Shown here: one piece after another, positions 17,214 through 24,220 of the stretch
How positions within the stretch are numbered: the first letter of the stretch is position 1
How the letters are laid out: each line of letters begins with the position of its first letter
Origin: Soonwooa sp.
Lineage (GTDB): Bacteria; Bacteroidota; Bacteroidia; Flavobacteriales; Weeksellaceae
Direction: 5' to 3'
DNA: 60,601 bases
NCBI RefSeq assembly: GCF_030151385.1
Contig: NZ_JASLDS010000010.1
Span: 1 to 60,601, forward strand
Position numbers and translations under genes: made by a program
The notes under the pieces: generated by a model
What the model saw: only the letters and a program-made list of their open reading frames with translations
Told to the model about the DNA's origin: nothing
The model's database searches: none

Positions 17214-17351
17214 AAAGAGAAAAGTGTTTAAGTAAACTAATATTTACTCAGAGTTGTAGCTCATCCTTCGATTTAGACTTAAACACTTCTTATCAAAAAC
17301 TCAGATAGAAACCCATTACAAAGGAGTTGAGCTCTTGATAAGTTTCTCTTT
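17214..17351 (+). ncRNA. Candidate bridge RNA of the IS110 element
   Basis: The 138 nt just upstream of the transposase fold into a closing stem AAAGAGAAA / TTTCTCTTT (17214-17222 with 17343-17351) around two stem-loops. Loop 1 has a perfect 12-bp stem AAGTGTTTAAGT / ACTTAAACACTT (17222-17233 with 17277-17288). Loop 2 has AACTC / GAGTT (17298-17302 with 17324-17328). Bridge RNAs of IS110 elements carry one target-binding and one donor-binding loop. Loop 2 contains AAAGGAG (17320-17326), the exact complement of CTCCTTT at the element's left end (17172-17178). Loop 1 contains TTACTC (17244-17249), identical to the left target flank. Short matches can be chance, so this is a strong hypothesis only. 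Confidence 0.6.
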
Positions 17352-17371
17352 AAAATCTTAAAATCAAAGTT

Positions 17372-18349
17372 ATGGAAAAAGTTTTTATTGGAGTAGATGT
17401 TAGCAAGTTAACGTTGGACTTATTTGTAAAATCAAACGAAATTGAACAACATTATCAGATTAAAAATGAAGTTAAAGCGATAAGAAAGTTTCTAAAATCG
17501 TTTGAAAATGAGAGCGGAACTGTTATTGCAATGGAAAATACAGGACGTTATAACTTTGCTTTATATGAAGTTTTAGCATCGACAAAATTGTCTGTTTATG
17601 TGATTAATGCACTACACTTGAAGAGAAGTGTTGGCTTGGTAAGAGGTAAAAATGACAGTATTGATAGCCAAAGGATTTGCACTTTTATTGAACGAAATTT
17701 TATGGATCTTGAGCTTTGGAACGCCAGCTCAATCGAAATCCAAAAGCTAAGCCTACTAAACGCAGAACGTCGACATCGTGTAAAAATACGTGCAGGACTT
17801 CGAAATCAACTTAAAGATGCAGAACAGTTAAAAAACATTGCAGATAAAGACGTTACAAAGCTAAACAAGCAATTGATTTTGACTTTGGATAAGCAGATTA
17901 AAAGTATTGAGGATAAAATTTTTGAACTAATAAATTCTAACGAAGAATTAAAATCTCAATACGATCGCATACAAAGTATTCCAGGTGTAGGAAAGGTTTT
18001 AGCAACATTGATGATTATAAAAACCAAAGGCTTTTCAGATATAAAATCTGCTCGCAAAATGGCTTGTTATGCAGGGGTTGCACCATTTGAATACAGTTCT
18101 GGGAGTTCAATTTATCGAAAACCAAGGGTTTCTACAATGGCGGATAAAGAACTTAAAAAAGTACTGCATTTGGCAGCACTCAGCTCAATAAGATTAAAAA
18201 ATGATTTGGCAATATACTTTCAAAGAAAAGTTGCGGAAGGGAAAAACAAAATGTGTATACTCAACGCAATTAGAAATAAAATTATACACAGAATATATGC
18301 TTTAATAAAAAACGAATCTGCGTATAATTTTAATTTGCATATGTCATAG
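17372..18349 (+). CDS. IS110-family transposase (DEDD recombinase)
   Basis: A 325-residue transposase with the N-terminal RuvC-like DEDD domain (FIGVDVSKLTLDLF, Asp9; AMENTGRY; RGKNDSID) and the C-terminal Transposase_20 domain with the helix-hairpin IQSIPGVGKVLATLMI and the catalytic-serine region YAGVAPFEYSSGSSIY. Length and both domains are complete, so it is probably active. It is preceded by the non-coding end that holds the candidate bridge RNA, and flanked by palindromic repeats. IS110 enzymes cut and join DNA using the bridge RNA to choose the target. Confidence 0.93.
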   Translation: MEKVFIGVDVSKLTLDLFVKSNEIEQHYQIKNEVKAIRKFLKSFENESGTVIAMENTGRYNFALYEVLASTKLSVYVINALHLKRSVGLVRGKNDSIDSQRICTFIERNFMDLELWNASSIEIQKLSLLNAERRHRVKIRAGLRNQLKDAEQLKNIADKDVTKLNKQLILTLDKQIKSIEDKIFELINSNEELKSQYDRIQSIPGVGKVLATLMIIKTKGFSDIKSARKMACYAGVAPFEYSSGSSIYRKPRVSTMADKELKKVLHLAALSSIRLKNDLAIYFQRKVAEGKNKMCILNAIRNKIIHRIYALIKNESAYNFNLHMS

Positions 18350-18387
18350 AAATCGAAGTGATGTCTCATATAAATAAGAGTACTTTT

Positions 18388-18408
18388 CCTCGACCTAAAG
18401 TTAATATT
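18388..18408. repeat. Palindromic repeat, right remainder after IS110
   Basis: CCTCGACCTAAAGTTAATATT resembles the reverse complement of the left arm at 17082-17104 (about 15 of 20 positions), so it is read as the missing right arm of the palindrome displaced by the insertion. Confidence 0.55.
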
Positions 18409-18424
18409 GTTAATTTAGAAAAAT

Positions 18425-18503
18425 GATAGCTCCAGCGGAGCTTTCTGTTAATAGCAAAAAGAAGATTAATATAAAGAGAGCTCCGTAGGAGCGACCTGTT
18501 AAT
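18425..18503. repeat. Hairpin interspersed repeats, right copy
   Basis: AGCTCC-AGC-GGAGCT and GCTCC-GTA-GGAGC palindromes, each followed by a CTGTTAAT tail. 18445-18503 is a near-identical direct repeat of 16991-17047, so recombination between the two would remove the IS110 element and half of each unit. Confidence 0.75.
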
Positions 18504-18571
18504 ATCAATTTTATTTTGTTCGTTAAAATGTTAAAAAACTTATTTATCTTTAAAATCAATTATTGCGATAA

Positions 18572-19231
18572 ATGCCAAAACGAAAATTTTCTCTTAACAA
18601 ACTTTTAAAAGATCCCTTATTCTGGAGCGTTGTTCTGCTGAATTTTTTTGTTGTTGTAAAGTATGGAAGCAATGCCGACTTTTTGTACAACCTAGTTGTT
18701 ATACAGATTATCCAAACTTTTTGTTTGATTGTCGCGCATTATTTTTTGCTTCGAAATACGCCAATTAAATATCTCAAAAAAAAATACAGACTCAACAAAG
18801 CCCGAAAAAAAACAGATTCCAACCGCAAAGAATTTGGTTCTTACATCGACAAAGACGAAAAGGGAAATTACATCTATGCTGCTATTTTCTTGATAATGGG
18901 ATGTTTTGTTACAGGATTTTTAATTTGTATTTTCTATGGATTTAATATTTGGAAAAACGATGGCAAATTTGTTTTTCAATGGTCCGATTTGTTGTCATCA
19001 TTCTGGGCGATTGCTAACGGAATTATGTATTATCAAAACAGCAAAAAACGCTTGACATATTCTAATGCAAGCGCTTCCGATCTTATCGCAATACCATTTT
19101 TCAAGTTTTATATTCCGCTGTTCGCAATGATGTTTGGTTACATTTTGGTTCTGAAAGTTGTTGGTGATATTATTAGTTTTATCCTTTCAAATCCAAAATA
19201 TTGGGAAAACGTGGAAGAAAATGAAGTTTAA
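18572..19231 (+). CDS. Multi-pass membrane protein of unknown function
   Basis: A 219-residue protein with about five hydrophobic segments (roughly 13-32, 38-60, 101-125, 138-157, 178-205) and a very basic cytoplasmic loop around residues 64-92 (KYLKKKYRLNKARKKTD). There is no signal peptide and no recognised domain. It is a single gene next to the repeat cluster and ends 2 bp before the convergent DUF2461 gene. Confidence 0.65.
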   Translation: MPKRKFSLNKLLKDPLFWSVVLLNFFVVVKYGSNADFLYNLVVIQIIQTFCLIVAHYFLLRNTPIKYLKKKYRLNKARKKTDSNRKEFGSYIDKDEKGNYIYAAIFLIMGCFVTGFLICIFYGFNIWKNDGKFVFQWSDLLSSFWAIANGIMYYQNSKKRLTYSNASASDLIAIPFFKFYIPLFAMMFGYILVLKVVGDIISFILSNPKYWENVEENEV

Positions 19232-19233
19232 AT

Positions 19234-19899
19234 TTAACTCAAAGCTTCATTTAAAAATTGATTAAAAGGATAAATTTCCTTAAAGATTTTCACAGCCTTT
19301 TCCACAAATTTTTTGTCTAAAACGTCTTCGTCTGTTAGTTGATGAAAAACCGTGAACTGCTTGTATTTTAGATAATCTGCCATTGGATCTTCTTTATCAA
19401 ATCCTTGTGGAACCTTTACCAATCGATCACCACGAAGTTCCAAGTTCTTCTTAAAATTTTTGTTATTGATGAGGTTTAAAAATTCCTCGGATTCAGAACT
19501 TATTTTTTGTCGAATTAATTTAAGATTCGCTGTTTCGGTCATGTATACGCCGCCAGCCAAAAAAGATTGTCCAGGTTGCAGATGGATGTAATAACCAGCA
19601 TGACTTAAAGTCTTAGTTCCTTTTTCGGCTAAAGAAGCACCCATGTTGGTTTTGTAAGGCGTTTTATCTTTTGAAAATCGCGTGTCTTTATAGATTCTGA
19701 AAACACAACTTTTGGCTTCCAATTTTTGAACGCTGTCATCAAAGGCAGAAATTCCTTGGATAATCTCATCCACCACCGAAATAAAATTCTGTTGCGCATC
19801 AACATACAGATTTTTGTTTTCATTAAACCAGTCACGGTTGTTGTTGATTTCAAGCTTTGAAAGAAAATTTAAAGTTGAGGTTTTAATTTGGTTTTCCAT
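19234..19899 (-). CDS. DUF2461 (TIGR02453) family protein
   Basis: A 221-residue cytoplasmic protein of the widespread DUF2461 family, recognised by LEINNNRDWFNENKNLY at the start, FRIYKDTRFSKDKTPYKTNMGA in the middle and GYYIHLQPGQSFLAGGVYM after it. The biochemical function of the family is not known. It is convergent with the membrane protein gene; the helicase gene lies upstream on the same strand, with a terminator between. Confidence 0.9.
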   Translation of the reverse strand: MENQIKTSTLNFLSKLEINNNRDWFNENKNLYVDAQQNFISVVDEIIQGISAFDDSVQKLEAKSCVFRIYKDTRFSKDKTPYKTNMGASLAEKGTKTLSHAGYYIHLQPGQSFLAGGVYMTETANLKLIRQKISSESEEFLNLINNKNFKKNLELRGDRLVKVPQGFDKEDPMADYLKYKQFTVFHQLTDEDVLDKKFVEKAVKIFKEIYPFNQFLNEALS

Positions 19900-19930
19900 C
19901 TTTGATTTTTTTTATAAAATTAAAATTTTT

Positions 19931-19963
19931 AAACAAAAAATCCTCCATTTTCACAGAGGATTT
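19931..19963 (-). terminator. Terminator of the helicase gene
   Basis: The stem AAATCCTC / GAGGATTT with a 10-nt loop has an A-run on the left, which is a T-run on the minus strand. It lies 11 bp past the helicase stop. Confidence 0.75.
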
Positions 19964-19973
19964 GCATTTAAAA

Positions 19974-21281
19974 TTACATTGCAATTTCGATTTTCACTTT
20001 TTTGCCTTTCAGCTTTTTATCTTTGAGATTAGCGAGTAGCGTTCTCACTTTTGTAGCATTAACCGCAACATAAGCCGTGGTATCTTTCACTTCGATTAAG
20101 CCAACATCGTCTTTTTCCAGACCTCCAGTTTTGATGAGGTAACCAACAATATCAACTTTGTTAACTTTATCCTTTTTACCAGCACTGATGTATAAAGTTT
20201 TAAAGTCAGCAGTTTTCGGAAGTTTATAATTGGTGCTAAGACTTTCTTCTTTGATATCGTTTTTAAGGAAAGGATATTGCTCATCTTTTGTCATAATAAG
20301 ATAGGCAATTCCCGAAGCTTTCATACGTGCTGTACGTCCGTTTCTGTGAATAAAAGCATCTTCTTTTGGCGGCAATTGGTAATGAATAATCGCTTCAACT
20401 TCTGGAATATCGAGACCTCGCGCAGCCAAATCTGTGGTAATCAAAATTCGGATACTTCCATTTCTAAACTTTAACAAAGCACGTTCGCGTTCATCCTGTT
20501 CCATTCCGCCGTGGAAAGATTCGTGTGTAACATTATTTTGTTCTAAAAGCTCACTAATTCTGTTAACGGCTTCTCGATGATTGCAAAATATCAAAGTATT
20601 TTTAGCACCGATTTTTCCAATTAAAGCAATTAAAGTTTCCAGTTTTTCTTCGGGAAGACTCATTACTTTTTTAAGCGTTAAATTCGGTTTAACCTGTTTT
20701 TCGCGAAGAAAATCAACGTATTTTTCATCTTTTAAACCCGTGAATTCTGGAATCTCACGCATTTCTGTAGCAGAAGTTAGAATGCGATGTTTCAGATGTT
20801 TCATTTGTCCGATGATGAAAGACATATCTTCTGTAAAACCGAATTCTAAAGATTTATCAAATTCGTCCAACACCAAAGTTTCAACACTTTTTGGGTTAAA
20901 GTTTTGATTTCTAATATGATACGCAATTCTTCCAGGTGTCCCAACCAAAACTACTGGTGGTTCTTTAAAGTTATTTTCTTCAATCTTTACAGAGTGTCCG
21001 CCATAACAAGAATTAACTTTGAAACCTGTTCCCATACTTTTGAAAACTTGCTCAATTTGGATGGCTAATTCTCGAGATGGTGCCATAATTAAAGCTTGAA
21101 CACCTTTTTTGTCCTTTTTTAAATTTCTTAAAACGGGGAACAAAAAGGCTAAGGTTTTCCCAGAACCTGTTGGCGAAAGTAAAACCAAATCTTGAAAGTT
21201 ATCGCTGGTTTTGTATGCAGAATTTTGCATCGTATTGAGCGATGGGATTTGGAGTTTTGATAAAATAGAATCGATTTGCAT
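19974..21281 (-). CDS. DEAD-box RNA helicase with DbpA-like C-terminal domain (DEFD box)
   Basis: An ATP-dependent RNA helicase of 435 residues. Walker A is SPTGSGKT (36-43), motif II reads VLDEFD (Phe in place of Ala), motif III is TSATE (SAT intact), and motif VI is HRNGRTARM instead of HRIGRTGR. The last ~75 residues (KKDKVNKVDIVGYLIKTGGLEKDDVGLIEVKD...) match the DbpA/CsdA RNA-binding domain, which in DbpA docks on 23S rRNA. A role in ribosome assembly is likely by family. The single start MQIDSILSKL is supported by the Q motif right after it. Confidence 0.88.
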   Translation of the reverse strand: MQIDSILSKLQIPSLNTMQNSAYKTSDNFQDLVLLSPTGSGKTLAFLFPVLRNLKKDKKGVQALIMAPSRELAIQIEQVFKSMGTGFKVNSCYGGHSVKIEENNFKEPPVVLVGTPGRIAYHIRNQNFNPKSVETLVLDEFDKSLEFGFTEDMSFIIGQMKHLKHRILTSATEMREIPEFTGLKDEKYVDFLREKQVKPNLTLKKVMSLPEEKLETLIALIGKIGAKNTLIFCNHREAVNRISELLEQNNVTHESFHGGMEQDERERALLKFRNGSIRILITTDLAARGLDIPEVEAIIHYQLPPKEDAFIHRNGRTARMKASGIAYLIMTKDEQYPFLKNDIKEESLSTNYKLPKTADFKTLYISAGKKDKVNKVDIVGYLIKTGGLEKDDVGLIEVKDTTAYVAVNATKVRTLLANLKDKKLKGKKVKIEIAM

Positions 21282-21394
21282 AGTGCAAAGTTAGTCTAAA
21301 GCTTTATCAATTGAAATTATTTTTTTGAAGTTTCAAAAATTGTTAACGAAACACGAATATGTTTAAAAATATAAAAGGAATCAAAATATTTCAA

Positions 21395-21424
21395 TTGCTG
21401 AATACAATTAAATTGCTATTTTAG
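21395..21424 (+). promoter_or_regulatory. Promoter of the amino acid permease
   Basis: TTG (21395-21397), a 19-bp spacer and TATTTTAG (21417-21424) lie 25 bp before the TTG start codon of the permease. Confidence 0.55.
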
Positions 21425-21449
21425 GGACTTTATTTCAAAACAAAAGAAT

Positions 21450-22889
21450 TTGGAAACAAAACAACAATCGGGAGAATCTAAAACAGAGTTAAAAAGAGGT
21501 CTCAAAAATCGCCATATTCAGCTGATTGCCTTAGGTGGGGCAATCGGAACAGGATTGTTTTTAGGTATCGGTCCTGCCGCAGTTTTGGCAGGCCCGTCAG
21601 TAATTTTGGGCTATGCTGTTGCAGGTCTTATTGCTTTTTTTATTATGCGTCAACTTGGCGAAATGGTAGTTCAGGAGCCTGTTTCGGGAAGTTTTAGTCA
21701 TTTTGCTTACAAATATTGGGGCTCTTTTGCTGGTTTTGCTTCTGGCTGGAATTACTGGTTGTTGTATATTCTCGTTAGTATGGCAGAGTTGACGGCAATT
21801 GGTGTCTATGTGCAGTTTTGGTGGCCAGAGATTCCGTTGTGGGTATCCAGTTTGTTCTTCTTTTTTGTTATTAACGCATTGAATCTAGCTTCGGTAAAAG
21901 TCTATGGTGAAGCCGAATTTTGGTTTTCTATCGTGAAAGTTGTCGCAATTATCGCGATGATTATTTTTGGAACTTATCTTTTAATCAGTGGAACAGGAGG
22001 CGAGCAAGCAACAGTTTCTAACCTTTGGAATAATGGTGGTTTCTTCCCAAAAGGTTGGATTGGTACCGATGCTAAAGGCGGATTTGTAGGGCTTTTGGCG
22101 GCAATGGCTTTGATTATGTTTTCGTTCGGAGGGTTGGAGTTGGTTGGTATTACAGCAGCTGAGGCAGAAAATCCTGAGAAAAATATTCCAAAAGCTACGA
22201 ATCAGGTAATTTATAGAATTTTAATTTTCTATGTTGGCGCCCTGATTATCTTGTTTTCACTGTCTCCTTGGGAAAAAATTACAGCTGGAAGTAGCCCATT
22301 TGTTATGGTTTTTGAAAGATTAAACGGTTTTCAATTTGACTTATTTGGAACGACAATTCATTTTACAAAATTGATTGCTAATATTCTCAATATCATTGTT
22401 TTAACTGCGGCATTATCCGTTTATAATAGTAGTGTATACAGTAATAGTAGGATGTTGTTTGGGTTGGCAGACCAAGGGAATGCACCTAAATTTTTATCGA
22501 AATTAAATAAAAATCATGTTCCTGTTAATGCAATTTTGGTGTCAGCAGGCTTTGCAGCGATTTGTATTGTTATTAATAAAATTATTCCTGAGAAAGCTTT
22601 AGAAGTCTTGATGTCGTTGGTGGTTTCTTGCCTTGTAATCAATTGGATTATGATTAGTTACACACATCTCAAATTTAAGCAAGCTTATAAAAATACCAAA
22701 ACTTTGTTCCCATCTTTTGCTTATCCGTTGACCAATTATATTTGCCTTATTTTCCTTTTGGGAATTTTGGTGATTATGTGGTTTACAGGACTAAAAATTT
22801 CGGTGGAACTGATTCCAATTTGGGTGGCATTCTTGTATTTGTGTTATCTAGGAGTAAAGAAAAATAAGGATAAAAATCTTTCAAAATAA
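21450..22889 (+). CDS. APC-superfamily amino acid permease (AAT type)
   Basis: A 479-residue inner-membrane transporter with about 12 helices. The opening RGLKNRHIQLIALGGAIGTGLFLGIG is the signature of the AAT group (CycA, AroP, ProY relatives), which imports amino acids with protons. The start is a TTG; no ATG exists near the beginning and the residues right after it are conserved in type, so TTG is well supported. The exact substrate cannot be told. It is a single gene with its own promoter and terminator. Confidence 0.9.
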   Translation: METKQQSGESKTELKRGLKNRHIQLIALGGAIGTGLFLGIGPAAVLAGPSVILGYAVAGLIAFFIMRQLGEMVVQEPVSGSFSHFAYKYWGSFAGFASGWNYWLLYILVSMAELTAIGVYVQFWWPEIPLWVSSLFFFFVINALNLASVKVYGEAEFWFSIVKVVAIIAMIIFGTYLLISGTGGEQATVSNLWNNGGFFPKGWIGTDAKGGFVGLLAAMALIMFSFGGLELVGITAAEAENPEKNIPKATNQVIYRILIFYVGALIILFSLSPWEKITAGSSPFVMVFERLNGFQFDLFGTTIHFTKLIANILNIIVLTAALSVYNSSVYSNSRMLFGLADQGNAPKFLSKLNKNHVPVNAILVSAGFAAICIVINKIIPEKALEVLMSLVVSCLVINWIMISYTHLKFKQAYKNTKTLFPSFAYPLTNYICLIFLLGILVIMWFTGLKISVELIPIWVAFLYLCYLGVKKNKDKNLSK

Positions 22890-22900
22890 TTAAAACTAAA

Positions 22901-22925
22901 AGTCTCATTTTTGAGGCTTTTTTTA
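22901..22925 (+). terminator. Terminator of the permease gene
   Basis: The hairpin AGTCTC-ATTTTT-GAGGCT (one G-T pair) is followed by a long T-run, 12 bp after the stop. Confidence 0.8.
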
Positions 22926-23041
22926 TTGAAATTACTTCTACGATTAGCTTTTTTTGAAAAGGTTAAATTGATTCTTGTCAGCTTTCTGATGTACGTTTTG
23001 GTATGCATATTGCGAATTGGATGTTAGCAAAAAATAAAAAA

Positions 23042-23539
23042 ATGAAAAGTACATTAACTGGCGGAATGCTTTTAGGATTGAGTTTATTATCAAGTTTAAG
23101 CTTTGCACAAATAACGCAAAAGGTAGATATCACACCTTTTCCAAAAGCGGAAAAAGCAATGAAACAGGTGGTAATTGAGGTGCCACATTCTGATAGTGAT
23201 GCCAATAAGAAAATTGAAATTTTCGTAGGGAAAAATATGCAAACCGATGGTTGTAACAAAACGTGGTTATCTGGCGAGTTTTCAAAATCAGAATTAAAAG
23301 GTTGGGGATATGATTATTTGACTTTCAAAACCAATGGAGCAACACCATCTACACTGATGGCTTGTCCAAATGCGACACCTAAAAATGAGTTCGTAAAATC
23401 ACAAGGATATTTCACAGATTATAATGGTAGAATGCCAATTGTGCTTTATATTCCAGATGGTTACGAAGCGAAATTTAGAATTTATAAAGCTGAAAATGAC
23501 CTTTATAAGGCTCAAGAAATTATGTCGAAATCTAAATAA
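23042..23539 (+). CDS. Ecotin-family serine protease inhibitor
   Basis: A 165-residue exported inhibitor of trypsin-fold serine proteases. Signal peptide at residues 1-22 (MKSTLTGGMLLGLSLLSSLSFA). The reactive loop reads TPSTLMACPN, the counterpart of STMMACP in E. coli ecotin, so the P1 residue would be Leu105 and P1' Met106. The two Cys that brace the loop are present (Cys71, Cys108), and the C-terminal strand MPIVLYIPDGYEAKFRIYKAEN matches the dimerisation region. The frame is open 13 codons upstream, but the ATG at 23042 starts the signal peptide properly. Confidence 0.92.
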   Translation: MKSTLTGGMLLGLSLLSSLSFAQITQKVDITPFPKAEKAMKQVVIEVPHSDSDANKKIEIFVGKNMQTDGCNKTWLSGEFSKSELKGWGYDYLTFKTNGATPSTLMACPNATPKNEFVKSQGYFTDYNGRMPIVLYIPDGYEAKFRIYKAENDLYKAQEIMSKSK

Positions 23540-23557
23540 AGTATGTTCGGGAAAAAA

Positions 23558-23606
23558 AAATTAACGTCAGTTTGAGTGATTTTCGAAGAAAATTGTATCG
23601 AAAACA
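23558..23606. repeat. Half copy of the palindromic interspersed repeat
   Basis: TTAACGTCAGTTTGAGTG, then ATTTTCGAAGAAAATTGTATCGA, matches the left arm of the element at 17082. The right arm is not present, so this is a solo arm just after the ecotin gene. Confidence 0.65.
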
Positions 23607-23662
23607 AGTTGATTTTTTTATCATTATTGACTACAAATGATTTCCCCGAAAATAATCTAAGT

Positions 23663-23691
23663 AAAAAAAGCACTCAATTGAGTGCTTTTTT
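23663..23691. terminator. Bidirectional terminator between ecotin and thioesterase genes
   Basis: A perfect palindrome AAAAAAGCACTCAATTGAGTGCTTTTTT with A- and T-runs on both sides can stop transcription from either strand. Confidence 0.88.
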
Positions 23692-24109
23692 ATTTGATTC
23701 TCATCATGGTTACAAGCGAAGTTGCAACATGAGATTCCTTTTGGTTTTCGGTGATGCAATAGATTTCGGTGCGGACAACGCTGATGCTTTTTCCGCCTTT
23801 TATAACATAAGATTTGCTGAGAAGTGCATCGCCAATTGCAGGACGCAAGTAATTAACTTTTAATTCAACCGTTACAACATAACAATCCTCGTCATAATGC
23901 GTGACTGCAGCATAACCTGAGGAAACATCGACCAAAGAAGCCATCATCGCACCATTAAACATTCCGGCTTTGCGCGTCATGATGTCTTGTTTTGGAATTT
24001 TGATGGAGATATAATCGGTGTCCAATTCTTCCAAAGTTGCTTTATAAAACTTTAAAGTTTCGGAGTTGTTAAAACTTTTCTCAACCAATTGTCGTTTTTC
24101 AGGCGTCAT
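23690..24109 (-). CDS. PaaI-type hotdog-fold thioesterase
   Basis: A 139-residue acyl-CoA thioesterase-like protein. The hotdog helix signature GMFNGAMMASLVDVSSGYAA corresponds to the PaaI-family GxxHGGxxxxLxDxxxGxA. VVTVELKVNYLRPAIGD forms the next strand, typical of the family. The substrate is unknown; a cytoplasmic tetramer or dimer is expected. It is divergent from topB, with about 110 bp between, and shares a bidirectional terminator with the ecotin gene. Confidence 0.85.
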   Translation of the reverse strand: MTPEKRQLVEKSFNNSETLKFYKATLEELDTDYISIKIPKQDIMTRKAGMFNGAMMASLVDVSSGYAAVTHYDEDCYVVTVELKVNYLRPAIGDALLSKSYVIKGGKSISVVRTEIYCITENQKESHVATSLVTMMRIK

Positions 24110-24220
24110 AATTTTAATTTAAGTTTTCCTAATTTCTGAAAAAAAAATCAAAAGCTCAGCAATTGTCTTTTAATGAAAAATTGTCGACCTTTGTTTGTTC
24201 AAATTTAGAACTGAAAATCT

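Larger units (their letters stand above)
17174..18390 (+). mobile_element. IS110-family insertion sequence, about 1.2 kb
   Basis: The boundaries are inferred from rejoining the two parts of the palindromic repeat. With a shared CT core (17172-17173 and 18389-18390) the empty site reads ...GATTCTTACTCGACCTAAAG, which restores the palindrome. The element would be about 1217 bp: a 198-bp left non-coding end holding a candidate bridge RNA, the transposase, and a short right end. There are no terminal inverted repeats, as is normal for IS110. Exact ends need comparison with an empty site. Confidence 0.7.
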
